A DNA stretch of 64,000 nucleotides from Methanosarcina sp. (GCF_028693135.1 NZ_JAQUVZ010000003.1:117955-181954), one strand, 5' to 3'. Counted from the first letter of the stretch, positions 26,801-35,736 are shown. The notes: generated from the letters alone by a model not told the origin. Made by a program: numbers and translations.

Positions 26801-26892
26801 CAAAACCCCACCTGAAAAAGGCACAGGATGAGATTACCAGGAAGATTGAAGAGGTGAAGGAAAAGAAAGAGGAGAAAAAGGAACGAAAGTAA
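23839..26892 (+). CDS. Secreted membrane-anchored protein with HExxH metallopeptidase-like domain
   Basis: The 1017-residue protein has a signal peptide (MKKFIAAILLLILLSSPVSA), a long N-terminal beta-rich region, a carboxypeptidase-regulatory-like domain (about 343-400, SGTVADADGNPMPFAEL... TDENGDFRLPL), a zinc-motif domain with H539-E540-F-A-H543 and a probable third ligand at E579 or E583 (YTEGFAEFMA), then a TM segment (about 911-930, MWLLILPILGGGAFFAL) and a Lys/Glu-rich cytoplasmic tail. This fits an anchored extracellular gluzincin-type peptidase. The start is TTG with AAGGTGA upstream. Its substrate is unknown; it could trim surface glycoproteins or extracellular protein. Confidence 0.75.
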   Translation: MKKFIAAILLLILLSSPVSANDKVRIEMPDNVVSGEAFKVVLVIDDPQLRELAHTVVVRTEGKGDITLKRPGDEYEPFERAYSGEEKIVFDAVMFSGMRPEDEECTLSFQFLGDTAEMKEKYPELNTYDANLGKVSKKIKASPVSFSAELPETPDGRYEFEHWDKVSSTPVFRYYDMSNDYYAELRNYRGDMGRSICYVPEQSALIARYIPKDYLYNPPEDTKVYKYDYGTFGAEGSSEGYYMVSIIKDLAWEDFDSATGERFNVYDLKVLYTYEILVNNFQYYSGTIFKTVRAEEAEVDDKVKDAVGEFHKIVLSQKYTPLSMGGGSYPSVYESQLPDSDEQIIYISGTVADADGNPMPFAELQANVRGQEFRGRTDENGDFRLPLALELDEDENDVKVDFWVIFSYERNGKNYFKLYSLEDNSYRDVYLYNELKILDKQNVEVHLRLDGSPNPQMASSTGRLADLKSLSVIYSHMHEAVDFALTVLETDPDYKLPVEVYVGNANDDTFYSPSNSYILISENDAGYSSSNRPKNREYHEFAHHIMYATYGAWPEGSNSSGSINHDGFLNPNTADSYTEGFAEFMALAMSDRYGDTNPADGTGTKPEIYASFGSLDNNYWPWDARGYMEEFAVASLLWDMYDSNNDKGDSLTMSIDDIWAVLKVNRADFYEYYLAFRQANSRKASDIDKLFIEHGFFVHTTEGNKQHDRFEGFRDANNNRRYDPGEFYFDLGCLNSTGEIQYRSGMKIGKAANYERSNRTSAGRIDGAYLKVEDDKVRQYLVKVHYPEPGAGTDYEYVVDLREGFLYIQPLPEDVLAELTIIPYSVEYSTETPYTITNEELNAKLEEPGEYFAAHEFDLKKTGVTGDIPYVTYRDTEPTYAYEGDLGKEVEISTEALALNHKNSSDKSSFMWLLILPILGGGAFFALKKKGKGKSSEDGSGKTDSGKNGNTIASTKNALKEAGKIAAELTVKGADTLIHKTGEGLDKAKPHLKKAQDEITRKIEEVKEKKEEKKERK

Positions 26893-26986
26893 GATTGTAA
26901 TAAAAGTAAGATTTTAAGAAACGTAAGATTGTAAGAAAAGTAAGATTGTAAGAAAAGTAAGATTGTAAGAAAAGTAAAATTGCAAG
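26889..26986 (+). repeat. 17-bp tandem repeat over the stop codon
   Basis: The unit GTAAGATTGTAAGAAAA is repeated nearly six times. The first copy contains the stop codon of the 23839 gene, so slippage here does not alter the protein but sits in its 3' UTR. Confidence 0.85.
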
Positions 26987-27192
26987 TTCTTTGCAGATAT
27001 TCCGGTCCGTGAAATCGCCTGAAGATATTGGGGTTCTCACAGGCTGTAATATCTCTTTTTTATTTTTGGTCTTTTTCTTCTTTTTTTAATTCCTTCGATT
27101 TAGAAGATCTTGTTGATACAGGGAAACCTCTCAAAAATAAAACGAACTCCTAAATAAAAAATCTTATGTACTATTAAATACATTTTAAATTT

Positions 27193-27300
27193 ATGAGCCA
27201 GGTGGCAGAAGCTATTGTCTACATTTTATTCCTGATTTTCGCAGTATGGCTCGTAAAAGCATTTTTCAGTATAATGCCTGAGATTTTAAAGTTTCCATGA
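27193..27300 (+). CDS. Candidate 35-residue single-pass membrane protein
   Basis: An ATG at 27193 opens a frame for MSQVAEAIVYILFLIFAVWL followed by VKAFFSIMPEILKFP and a TGA. It is a convincing single transmembrane helix with an amphipathic end. The upstream DNA is AT-rich (attaaatacattttaaat), so it may be leaderless. No family is recognised. A chance hydrophobic frame in AT-rich DNA is the alternative. Confidence 0.4.
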   Translation: MSQVAEAIVYILFLIFAVWLVKAFFSIMPEILKFP

Positions 27301-27423
27301 ATTTTGTCGTAGCTGCTAAATAATGATAAAAAGGTAAGTGATAAAAAGGCAGTTATATTTTAAAAACAAACCGTCATGGTTTTTGGGACCCTCAAACTAT
27401 TTTTCTGATTACTTTTTGTTTAT

Positions 27424-29367
27424 TCACCCCAATCTTTCTTTGAATCTGATCCTGAATCCGGTCCCTGCCTCTTTTTCGAGTTCAATACTCCCATTTATCT
27501 GTTCTACCAGGGCGATTACAAGTTGAAGTCCAAGGGAGGAAGTATTCCTGAAATCAGTATTTTCCGACAGGCCAATTCCATCATCCGAAACGATCAGCGT
27601 AAACTGAGAAGTATCCTCATTTTCTGTTCGGTAGAGTTTGACCCGGATTTCCCCGTTTCTTCCCATGGGAAAAGCGTGTTTTAAGGAGTTGGAAACAAGT
27701 TCACTGACAATAATCCCGAGAGGGATTGCCGTGTCCATTTTGAGAGATACTTTCTCGAGGTCCAGCTTCAAGCGGATGTCCTCAGTCCCGATTTTATAGG
27801 ATTTAAAAAGTTCGGTTGCCAGTTTTTTCAGGTAGGCTGCAAAATCAAGAGCTTCGGAGTCCCCCGTTTTGTAAAGTTCCTCATGGATAAGGGACATTGA
27901 TATGACCCGGTTCTGGCTGTCCTGAAAAGCTTCTTTTACTTTTTCATCGATAAAGTTTTCAGCCTGGAGGCTGAGTAGAGATGATATCACCTGGAGGTTG
28001 TTTTTGATCCTGTGGTGGATCTCTTTTTTGCGGAGATTCTCGGTTTTTAAAAGGGCTTCCTCTGCTTTTTTGCGTTTGGTAATGTCAAGTAATACCCCTA
28101 CAATCCCGATTACATTCCCGGCAACATCACTGTATGTGGCTTTATGGACAAGAAAATTCCCTACTTCACCGTCTTCTGCGCATCTTATCTGTACTTCATG
28201 AGGCAGACTTACTCCTTCTTTTAGCAGCATCCTGTCATTATATTCGGAGATCCGGGTCATTTCTTCCGAGAATTCTTTCTTAAACTCATACATGGAATGT
28301 CCTACTACCTTTTCTTTAGGGAGTCCCAGGATATGCATTGCAAACATCTCATTGCAGCCCTGATAAATGTAGTCCAGGTTCCTGTAAAAAATGGGAGCTG
28401 GTATCGCATTAAGAACTGTCTCCAGAAAATTAACGTTATTTTGAAGGGTTTTTTCCATCTGCTTGCGCCCTGCAATTTCCCGGGAAAGCTGCTCATTTGC
28501 CTTTGTAAGTTCGAAGGTCCTTTCTTTAATTAATTCTTCGAGCTTTTCCCTGTGCTGCCTTAGTTCCTCTTCTGCACTCCTGCGTTTGATTACTTCTGCA
28601 ATTATAAATGCCACCGAATTAAGGAAATAGGTGTCTTCTCCCGTAAACCTCCTTTTTTTAGTACTGTGGGCTCCCAGCACTCCAAAGGGTTTTTCCCCAT
28701 TTCCTATGACAACACTCATCCCGCTGACAACACCATGTTCTTTCAGAATTTGAGGGGCACTGAAACGATTTTCCTCCCTGAGGTTTTCTACGATAACAGG
28801 GATTTTTGAAAAAAGGGTGTATCCTGCAAGAGATTCCATTTTTCCCTCGATGATCGCTTTTCCCACACTTCCGGGTTTCCACCCTACTCCGGCTCTGAGA
28901 AAGAAATTTCCATCGGGTAAAAGTTCCAGGATTTTACAGTATTCGAGTTTTAGGGCACTGGCAACCAGCTTTACACTTTCTTCCATGAAGGTTTGAAGGC
29001 TTTCAGACGCAAGAGCTAGCTTCCCAAGTCTGTACAGAACATCATACTGTTCTCCCTTGATAAGGAGCTTTTCTTCCAGTTCTTTCTGGCCGCTTATATC
29101 AAATCCATAAACGTTTACATATTCTTCTGGCAAAGGGTGAAAAGTGATCAGGTATACTCTTTTTCCCACTTTTACTTCCATTTTCTCCGGGCTATTCAGA
29201 GAAATTACTCTCTGCACAAAATCTACGATACAGGAAGGCAGCTTTTCTCCAACTCCCACATTCCATTTTTGTAGCAGGGGTTCACCTGCTCTGTTTGAGT
29301 AAAGAACCGTCCCATCTTTATCCAGACGGAAAACAGGATTCGGATTTTTTGACGGAAATTGCTCCAT
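27424..29367 (-). CDS. PAS-GAF-PAS sensor histidine kinase (HisKA_2)
   Basis: About 647 residues without membrane segments. Order: PAS (about 10-105, NPVFRLDKDGTVLYSNRAGEPLL), GAF (about 120-270, including FGVLGAHSTKKRRFTGED), coiled coil (about 275-315), PAS (about 320-445, ending DITKRKKAEEAL), HisKA_2 dimerisation domain with the phospho-histidine in KEIHHRIKNNLQVISSLL (about 455-475), and an HATPase domain with ELVSNSLKHAF and SDDGIGL. It should autophosphorylate in response to a cytoplasmic signal bound by PAS/GAF. The ATG at 29367 follows AGGAG; the frame opens further upstream but includes that site. The cognate regulator is not adjacent. Confidence 0.92.
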   Translation of the reverse strand: MEQFPSKNPNPVFRLDKDGTVLYSNRAGEPLLQKWNVGVGEKLPSCIVDFVQRVISLNSPEKMEVKVGKRVYLITFHPLPEEYVNVYGFDISGQKELEEKLLIKGEQYDVLYRLGKLALASESLQTFMEESVKLVASALKLEYCKILELLPDGNFFLRAGVGWKPGSVGKAIIEGKMESLAGYTLFSKIPVIVENLREENRFSAPQILKEHGVVSGMSVVIGNGEKPFGVLGAHSTKKRRFTGEDTYFLNSVAFIIAEVIKRRSAEEELRQHREKLEELIKERTFELTKANEQLSREIAGRKQMEKTLQNNVNFLETVLNAIPAPIFYRNLDYIYQGCNEMFAMHILGLPKEKVVGHSMYEFKKEFSEEMTRISEYNDRMLLKEGVSLPHEVQIRCAEDGEVGNFLVHKATYSDVAGNVIGIVGVLLDITKRKKAEEALLKTENLRKKEIHHRIKNNLQVISSLLSLQAENFIDEKVKEAFQDSQNRVISMSLIHEELYKTGDSEALDFAAYLKKLATELFKSYKIGTEDIRLKLDLEKVSLKMDTAIPLGIIVSELVSNSLKHAFPMGRNGEIRVKLYRTENEDTSQFTLIVSDDGIGLSENTDFRNTSSLGLQLVIALVEQINGSIELEKEAGTGFRIRFKERLG

Positions 29368-29587
29368 TTTTTTCTCCTGTTCCTTTCGGGACCTCTTCCT
29401 CTTATAACCTTTAACAGATGGCAAAAGTTCTTGCAGCTATCGTTTGTTTTCTTATTCCTAGTGCGTTATATTATTCCGTTATAGTATACTTTTACTCTAA
29501 TTAATTGTTTCCTCAGGGTATCCAATTCATGCTGTTTCCTCCACTGAGCACAAAAGTTATATAAGTAAACTACGTAAATATTCAATG

Positions 29588-29607
29588 CGAGTAATATATA
29601 TTACGCG
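29588..29607. promoter_or_regulatory. Perfect AT-rich palindrome
   Basis: GTAATATATATTAC (29591-29604) is a perfect 14-bp palindrome and is flanked by near-symmetric CG bases. It is about 175 bp upstream of the small gene at 29778 and could be an operator, or simply contain a TATA box. Confidence 0.3.
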
Positions 29608-29777
29608 AAATATACTCACATCGACAAACTAAAAATATATAGATGCCTATGATGTATATATATTACTGGGACAATCTATTTATAGTTGCCAGACAACTAT
29701 ACTATGTCGATGAGAAACCAGAAACTCGACAAAAATATAAAAAAATCTTAACGAAAATAAAAACAGGTGATATAAAA

Positions 29778-29990
29778 ATGGAAAAACTCAGGAACTTAAT
29801 TATCAAGAACGTGGCAATATTCAATAATGCATTTCCAGACAGGTTTTGCCATAGCCCGGATGTAATCTCAGCGATCTCATACGACTATCAGTTCACTTAC
29901 GGACAGGTAGAAAACGAGATCGAGAAGATGGTTCATGAAGGGGTTCTTGACGCAGAACTTTCCGATTGGGATGGAATAAAGCTCTTATAA
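29778..29990 (+). CDS. Small protein, possible winged-helix-like fold
   Basis: I do not recognise the family. The 70-residue protein starts at an ATG preceded by GGTGAT and reads MEKLRNLIIKNVAIFNNAF, ... HSPDVISAISYDYQFTYGQ, VENEIEKMVHEGVLDAEL. The pattern (helix, helix with YTYGQ-like turn, helix, GVL followed by a short strand) fits a compact DNA-binding winged helix. The frame is open upstream to 29643, but that part is AT-rich and lacks a ribosome-binding site. It lies between two minus-strand genes on its own promoter. Confidence 0.6.
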   Translation: MEKLRNLIIKNVAIFNNAFPDRFCHSPDVISAISYDYQFTYGQVENEIEKMVHEGVLDAELSDWDGIKLL

Positions 29991-30230
29991 GAACATAAAT
30001 GCCTCTCGGAAATAAAGAGAAGAAAGGAAAGCACATACCAAAGCGTAACGAAACTCTGGATTAGATCAAGTATTTAACTACATATCAGGCATTTGACTGC
30101 CTTACTAAAATTTGATCACGTAAACCAGTATTTAAATCGGGTTAAGAAACATAATACAGCGAGAACTTCAGCCGAAGTTTCGCCAGTAGCTACTTCTTCC
30201 CTTTAAAAACCTTTTAATCGATAGGAATTT

Positions 30231-30980
30231 TCAGTCCTGTATGCTTCTTAGAAGCGGACACTGAGAATAATTAATCTTCTTTTGATAATACCTCTTTGCA
30301 TGTTCCACAAGAAGGGCATGATATTCCTGATAGGTGGCCAGGTCTTTTGGCAAATTCTCCTCAAAAAATGCCTTGATTTCAGAATATTTTGCTTTCTCGT
30401 CAGCAAGGCCAAGATTACTTACAATTCTTCTGGTGTATGCATCAACCACAAATGAGGGCTGCTTAAAGGCGTACAGCAGGATTGAATCGGCAGTTTCAGG
30501 ACCAACACCTTTTATTGAGAGCAGTTCTTCCCGCTCAGGCATTCTGCTTTTCAAATCCGTAAACCACTCTGCAAGGATTTTGAGACGGGCCGCTTTCTGG
30601 TTATAATAACCTGCAGGCTTTATGGCTTCTTTTAAGGTTTCCGGCTCAAGGGAGAGGACTGCTTCCGGAGAAAGGGAGTCCATTTGCTTGAGGTTAATGA
30701 GCGCTCTTTCAACCTGTTGCCAGCTCGTATTCTGCGTAAGCAGGGCTCCGCAGATAATCTCAAATTGCTGACTCTCTGTATGTGGATAAGTGTAGTCTCC
30801 TGGATGATACCCCCGGATAGACCCTGTTTTTGTGGGATTTGTCCCGCTGCTGTCGTGAAGTTCTGTTAGAGGCCACCAGCCCTGGGGACCGTATGAATCA
30901 AGGAGGAAGCCGTAGATCTTATGGATAACAGGTTCATTAAAGGTTCTTCTGGAATTGAGGTTCTGAACACTCTTCTTCAT
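30231..30980 (-). CDS. Endonuclease III-like HhH-GPD DNA glycosylase, MagIII-type
   Basis: The 249-residue protein has the helix-hairpin-helix LLSIKGVGPETA (153-164) and the catalytic aspartate D180 in VVDAYTRR. The lysine of bifunctional EndoIII enzymes (GVGRKTA) is absent (PETA), so it should be a monofunctional glycosylase like the 3-methyladenine glycosylase MagIII. The four-cysteine [4Fe-4S] loop at the C-terminus of EndoIII is missing; only one Cys remains near the end. Role: base excision of alkylated bases. A TATA-like CTTATATAG lies only about 15-20 bp upstream, suggesting a leaderless or nearly leaderless mRNA. Confidence 0.85.
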   Translation of the reverse strand: MKKSVQNLNSRRTFNEPVIHKIYGFLLDSYGPQGWWPLTELHDSSGTNPTKTGSIRGYHPGDYTYPHTESQQFEIICGALLTQNTSWQQVERALINLKQMDSLSPEAVLSLEPETLKEAIKPAGYYNQKAARLKILAEWFTDLKSRMPEREELLSIKGVGPETADSILLYAFKQPSFVVDAYTRRIVSNLGLADEKAKYSEIKAFFEENLPKDLATYQEYHALLVEHAKRYYQKKINYSQCPLLRSIQD

Positions 30981-31007
30981 TTCAACACATCTATATAAGG
31001 GAATTCC

Positions 31008-31092
31008 ATTTCAATCCTTCCATATCCAGATTTTTCATTTCAATTATTCCATATCCATATTTTTTATTTCAATCCTTCTGTATCTGGATTGT
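31008..31092. repeat. About 30-bp tandem repeat, three copies
   Basis: The unit ATTTCAATCCTTCCATATCC plus about ten bases is repeated three times with small changes, just upstream of the glycosylase gene promoter. Confidence 0.65.
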
Positions 31093-31160
31093 CAACCTTT
31101 ACATAGTTGTTATTTTCTAAAAAAACAGCATCTGACTCAAACTCCTTAATCCTGATTTCT

Positions 31161-31671
31161 GACCCGTACAACCTTATTCGCTATACAGGGTCGTTTTTGT
31201 CCCGCTCAACGCAGGAGAGCGGCCTTTCCCGCAAATAAGAAGAAGGGAAAAAGCAAATAATAATCCATTTGGATTCGGTTAAGGAACAAAAAGTCAAAAA
31301 ATGCTATTTTTTATGCAACATCTAAGCGGATTCTGTTGGAAAATCTTTATAAGTGGTATTCGAAGTTGTGCATAAAATTCGTTAACAGATGCCAAAAGAA
31401 AAATCACTAGTGCTTCGATTCCCAAATAAATCCATTATTTGGCGAGGGATTTGTTAATCACGAGATGGATTTTGAAGTTTAGGTTTATGGATGTAATCTG
31501 GAATCGAGACACTAGATTTTGGAACAGAGTCTAACAGATGCCAAAATAATAATAATCTAAGTCTGCTTTTTAATAAATTCTCCAGGTTCTTCTTTCTTAC
31601 TCTTTCTTACTTCTACTTCTTACTTCTACTTCTTTCTTCTTTTTTTACAGGGCCGCCAGACAAGCTGGCAG
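31161..31671. repeat. Dispersed modular repeat, locus B
   Basis: The GACCCGTACAACCTTATTCG module with its palindromic ending (CGCTCAACGCAGGAGAGCGG) spans 31161-31222. The hairpin module GGCCGCCAGACAAGCTGGCA is at 31651-31670, with one change that breaks the last pair. The 400 bp between is AT-rich with no gene. Confidence 0.7.
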
Positions 31672-31675
31672 GGGC

Positions 31676-31745
31676 GCTTTTCTGCCTCCCTTTTCACCTT
31701 TCTTCTGCCTCCCTTTTCACCTTTCTTCTGCCTCTCCATCCTTCC
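31676..31745. repeat. 22-bp pyrimidine-rich tandem repeat
   Basis: TTCTGCCTCCCTTTTCACCT is repeated about two and a half times in a C/T-rich stretch just before the end of the permease gene. Confidence 0.6.
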
Positions 31746-31770
31746 CCTGTTTGCCAGAATCCTGTACTCC

Positions 31771-33129
31771 TTACTCATACCTCAGTGCATCCACAGGTTT
31801 CAATTCGGATGCATTCTTTGCCGGCACAAGGCCTGCAATAAGCCCCACGACGATGGAGACAAGGGTTGCAACAAAGGTGCCTTTCAGGCTGAGGGCAAAC
31901 TCGAAGGGAACATTCATTTTAATTGAAATCAGGAGCATGATCACCTGTACTGCGGCTGTGCCCAGAAGGATGCCTATTATTCCACCTACAAGACTGATCA
32001 TTGCGGCGTTGCAGAGAAAAATCAGCATGATATCGCTATTCTTTGCTCCTATTGCTTTCATGATCCCGATTTCTTTTGTCTTCTCAAGAACAGAGGTAAA
32101 CATTGTGTTAGCGATCCCTGTAGAGCCCACAAGGAGCGAAATGCCTGCAATGAACGCCAGGAACGCTGTAAGGCCGTTAATAAGCTTTTGAGTACTCTCA
32201 ATTGTCTCTTTTATGGAGTTCACATAAAAGTCCTGAGTATCTTCGGTAACTTTCCTCGAGAGCCTCAATTTGCGTTCTATCTCCTGAAGGGCAGAATCAT
32301 AATCTGCTCCCTTATAGAGCTTTATTTCTATGCTGCCATAGACGTCCCTTTCTCTTTCAGGCATATCCTCATCACTATACGGAAGGGAATATGCCTCTTG
32401 GTAAGGCATGTAAACGCTGCTCCCGAAAAGTCCCCCCATCCCCCCGAGAAGCCCTCCGTCCTTTGCCAGGATTCCAATTACCCGATAAGACCTGCCGTTA
32501 AGGAGGATCATCTGGTTGAGCCGGATTTCCCGATCGAAGGTCTCTTTTGCGAGTTCGTTTGAAATTACCACTACTGCCCTGTCTCCGGGTGCCAGCATCC
32601 TGCCTTCTCCCACCTTCTTTTTTGTGATTTCAGGCCAGGCCCCCGGGTCCACACCTTTAACCCCTACATAAGTCATCTCGCCTCCGGATTCCAATTCCGC
32701 CCCTTCTTCAACGTTGACGTTTATACACTCTATATCCGGAATGCTCCTGAGGACGAATACGTCCATCCTCGTGAGTTCTGCTTCTTTTACGGGTTCAAAT
32801 TCCATAGGGCCGGACGTGCCATTTTCCGAGTCTTCTTCGGCTCCTGTGGTTATTCCATAACTCCCTTCCTGGTCTTCTCCCGTATCCTCTTCATACCCCA
32901 TATCTTCTTCAGACGATATTTGAAAAGGAGTCGACGCCACTATTGTAATGGTATCGCCTCCAAACCCTTCCAGTGTTTCAGTAACCTGCTTCTGGAAATA
33001 TTCCCCGGTCGTAACAATTGCCATTACCGAAGCAATGCCTATAATAACCCCTATAATGGTCAGCCAGCTCCTCAGTTTATTGGCTTTGACCATGTTCAGG
33101 GCAATTTTTAAAATCTTTGCCAGTTTCAT
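31771..33129 (-). CDS. MacB/FtsX-type ABC transporter permease
   Basis: The 452-residue protein has one N-terminal membrane helix (about 20-40, WLTIIGVIIGIASVMAIV), a large external MacB-like periplasmic-type domain (about 45-300), and three C-terminal helices with FtsX-domain features (LVGSTGIANTMFTSVLEKTKEIGIMKAIGAKNSDI). It ends KNASELKPVDALRYE, a standard ending for this family. Start chosen at the ATG at 33129, 25 bp after the previous gene's stop. With the secreted COG1361-type protein and the ATPase upstream it forms one minus-strand operon, a MacB-like exporter. Confidence 0.9.
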   Translation of the reverse strand: MKLAKILKIALNMVKANKLRSWLTIIGVIIGIASVMAIVTTGEYFQKQVTETLEGFGGDTITIVASTPFQISSEEDMGYEEDTGEDQEGSYGITTGAEEDSENGTSGPMEFEPVKEAELTRMDVFVLRSIPDIECINVNVEEGAELESGGEMTYVGVKGVDPGAWPEITKKKVGEGRMLAPGDRAVVVISNELAKETFDREIRLNQMILLNGRSYRVIGILAKDGGLLGGMGGLFGSSVYMPYQEAYSLPYSDEDMPERERDVYGSIEIKLYKGADYDSALQEIERKLRLSRKVTEDTQDFYVNSIKETIESTQKLINGLTAFLAFIAGISLLVGSTGIANTMFTSVLEKTKEIGIMKAIGAKNSDIMLIFLCNAAMISLVGGIIGILLGTAAVQVIMLLISIKMNVPFEFALSLKGTFVATLVSIVVGLIAGLVPAKNASELKPVDALRYE

Positions 33130-33154
33130 GGAATCACAGATCCGGGTGTCGAAT

Positions 33155-34507
33155 TTACTCGTCCGTCTTCTTTTCTTCCATCTGGTTTTCGCCTGTCCGG
33201 TTTTCTTCAGCATTCTTTATTTTCATATTCTTCTGATGCATTTTATAAACAAAAAAACCTACAGCACCGAGAAGGATAAGTAATACAAGTTTATATGAGA
33301 AACTCGATCTACTGCTTTCTTCTGGCAGTTTAGAGCCTACCGGAAGGGTAGAAGGAGAAGCATAAAGGGAGAATACATTTTCCTCAACCTGCCTCATCCC
33401 GTCACTGGAAGTATAACTGATTTCAAATTTTATGGGGAGATCCTGGCCAATGGTTCCGGGCTCCAGGTTGAAATCCGCAATTGTATAGTCCCCTTTTTGC
33501 AGGTTCCCGAGGATTGCCGAATTGCCGCCGTCCGTTACTGTCCAATTTTCCTGCAGAGGAACAGAAATCTTAACCGAGTTTGCACCATTGTTTCCTATAT
33601 TGGAAACCGAAAACGTGTAAGCCCCCGTCGGGCTCCTTTCCATGAAAGCAATATCGAAATCCGTAGTACCTCCGATGTAGATTCCTGCTTTGCTTTTGAT
33701 TGTCTTTCGCTTCTGGTTTTCTACAGTGCCTGCTTCCGTAATTGTCTGGAGCTCTTCGATATCGTCATATGTAAGAACCATGTCCAGTTTGTACAGGCCA
33801 GGCTTTGTGTTTACGTTGGTCAGGACCTCAAAGCTGACATTGGCAGTTTCTCCGACATCAATCAGGTTAATATGCTTGACATTGCTGGAACCTACTGGAA
33901 GGATCACGTCATTTGTGCATTCCCAGGAAAACATTGAATTTTTGAGGGGGGAATTCCCTACATTTTTTATGCCGAAAACAAGGCTGGTTTTCTCTCCGGG
34001 GATCAGCTTTTCTACACTGATATATTCGATTTCGGCGTTTGATTCGCTGTCAATGTCTATCGTGAGTTCCCTGTTAAGGGAGACTTTATTTTTGCTGCCT
34101 GTTGAGTAGAGGTATACTTTGAGGGGGTATTTGCCTTCATTTACGTCGTTTTCAATTCCGATTTCAAACTTGACGACCTTTCTGCGGTCGTCTTCGGAGC
34201 GTTTTCCCAGAGTGCCTATATTTTTTATAAGCCCTTCACCCGAAAGAGCCCTGAAAGGATAATCAGGCTCGATTTTTAGATAACAGTTCTCGATGTCATC
34301 ATAACCGGTATTCTCGATCGAAATCCTTACCTCAAGCACATCCCCGGGATTTACAGGATCAGGGTCCTGGTTGAGCAGGTCAATATTTACGCCCTTATCA
34401 AGACTCCCGTTTGAATCGAGAATGCTTGCAGCAAGGGCAGGTCCGCTGCATAAAGACAGACTTAGCAGAATCACACAAATAAATATGGTAAATTGTCTAA
34501 AACCCAT
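33155..34507 (-). CDS. Secreted COG1361-type S-layer-like protein of exporter operon
   Basis: About 450 residues: signal peptide (FTIFICVILLSLSLCSGPALA), several immunoglobulin-like/NEW3-type beta domains with the recurring phrase G-D-x-x-x-V-x-I-x-I-x-N-T-G, and a C-terminal membrane helix (LVLLILLGAVGFFVYKM) with a charged tail. It lies between the ATPase and permease genes of the exporter in the same operon. By analogy it takes the place of MacA, the periplasmic adaptor, but its fold is different. Start ATG at 34507 after GAGGT. Confidence 0.8.
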   Translation of the reverse strand: MGFRQFTIFICVILLSLSLCSGPALAASILDSNGSLDKGVNIDLLNQDPDPVNPGDVLEVRISIENTGYDDIENCYLKIEPDYPFRALSGEGLIKNIGTLGKRSEDDRRKVVKFEIGIENDVNEGKYPLKVYLYSTGSKNKVSLNRELTIDIDSESNAEIEYISVEKLIPGEKTSLVFGIKNVGNSPLKNSMFSWECTNDVILPVGSSNVKHINLIDVGETANVSFEVLTNVNTKPGLYKLDMVLTYDDIEELQTITEAGTVENQKRKTIKSKAGIYIGGTTDFDIAFMERSPTGAYTFSVSNIGNNGANSVKISVPLQENWTVTDGGNSAILGNLQKGDYTIADFNLEPGTIGQDLPIKFEISYTSSDGMRQVEENVFSLYASPSTLPVGSKLPEESSRSSFSYKLVLLILLGAVGFFVYKMHQKNMKIKNAEENRTGENQMEEKKTDE

Positions 34508-34680
34508 TTTTGGATACCTCAATTTACTTATTCTTTTACTAATTCCTGAATTTTGCCACCTTTTAATTCCAGAAAATTTTTATCAGAAACCCATTTTGAA
34601 AATTAACCTGAAATTTGTTTAGTTTTCTACTGAACCCCACTGAACCCTATTTTTCCCCTGAAGTTCACCTATACTACGGC

Positions 34681-35394
34681 TCAGGTTTCAGGACTGATCT
34701 GTTCTTCATTAGGCCCATCCCTGACCATTTCCCCGTCCTTGAGCTGAATGTGCCGGCTGGCATATCCTGCAAGGTGCATGTCATGGGTGACCATAACTAC
34801 TGTTTTGCCTTTTTCCTTCCAGAGCCTGTAAAGAATTGAAATCACCTCATTTCCGGTGATACTGTCAAGAGCTCCTGTCGGCTCGTCAGCAAGAATTATT
34901 TCCGGGTCACATGCAAGGGCCCTTGCAATCGAAACTCTCTGCTGCTGGCCTCCCGAAAGCTGGGTGGGTTTGTTCTGCATCTTATCGGAAAGTCCTACAA
35001 GATCAAGCAATTCCTTTGCCCTTTTTTCCGCAGTATTATCATCAATTTCCTGGATTTCCAGAGGCAAGAGCACGTTTTCAAGAGCCGTCATTCCGGGAAT
35101 CAGGTTGTATTGCTGGAAAACAAACCCGATTGTCCTGCCTCTAAGGGCTGCCAGGTCTGATTCCCGAAGCCTGGATATATCCCGGCCTTTCAGAAAAATA
35201 TTGCCCTGTGAGGGGATGTCAAGACAGCCCACCAGGTTCATCATCGTGGACTTTCCACTTCCTGAGGGGCCGATTATAGCGGCAAATTCCCCTCTTCCAA
35301 GTTTCACGCTCACATTTTTCAAAGCATTGACCTGAACTTCGCCCATCTGATAGGTTTTCCAGACATTCTGAAAGGCGATCAGCGTATTTTCCAT
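34681..35394 (-). CDS. MacB/LolD-type ABC transporter ATP-binding protein
   Basis: The 237-residue ATPase has Walker [11 protein letters not shown]-loop [16 protein letters not shown], signature [15 protein letters not shown], Walker [14 protein letters not shown] and H-loop VTHD, all in the LolD/MacB subfamily style. It is the first gene of the exporter operon. The ATG at 35394 follows CAGGAGA. It powers the FtsX-type permease downstream; the exported substrate is unknown. Confidence 0.93.
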   Translation of the reverse strand: MENTLIAFQNVWKTYQMGEVQVNALKNVSVKLGRGEFAAIIGPSGSGKSTMMNLVGCLDIPSQGNIFLKGRDISRLRESDLAALRGRTIGFVFQQYNLIPGMTALENVLLPLEIQEIDDNTAEKRAKELLDLVGLSDKMQNKPTQLSGGQQQRVSIARALACDPEIILADEPTGALDSITGNEVISILYRLWKEKGKTVVMVTHDMHLAGYASRHIQLKDGEMVRDGPNEEQISPET

Positions 35395-35642
35395 GTTTTC
35401 TCCTGAATCACTTACCTGGTAAATATAATTAAACACTTAAAAAGTTTATTTAATTTAATTTAATTTAATTTAATTTTGATTTTTCATGAATTGAATTCTC
35501 TTTTATTAAAAAAAGTTTAAAAATAAATTCTCTAGTGGAGCAATATCAGGTTGCGATATTTCCGTATGATTTCATGTTAAGTAATTATACTTCAACATGG
35601 GCTTCAAATGAACTTCTAAGAGTAAATTCAAACACAATAAAC

Positions 35643-35736
35643 TACTTTTAATTAACCTTTTATGAGTCTTTCGAACTCGATCCTCAAACTGACTGCTTCC
35701 AAACTCTTTTCGAGTCCATTCCTCTACTCTGATCTT
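35643..35736 (-). pseudogene. Remnant of a Tn5/IS4-type transposase N-terminus
   Basis: In the minus-strand frame the segment RVEEWTRKEFGSSQFEDRVR plus KTHKRLIKSSL matches the N-terminal DNA-binding domain of Tn5-like transposases (W-x-x-x-E-F-G-x-x-x-L-x-D-x-R-x-x-x-R-L). The rest of the transposase is absent. The surrounding 400 bp hold nothing else except a TTTAA-rich low-complexity run near 35450-35476. Confidence 0.5.

Noticed and set aside
31270..31290. A second copy of the MITE end (TTCGGTTAAGGAA)
   Set aside because: Only one end-like sequence is present; I found no matching inverted partner or target duplication nearby.
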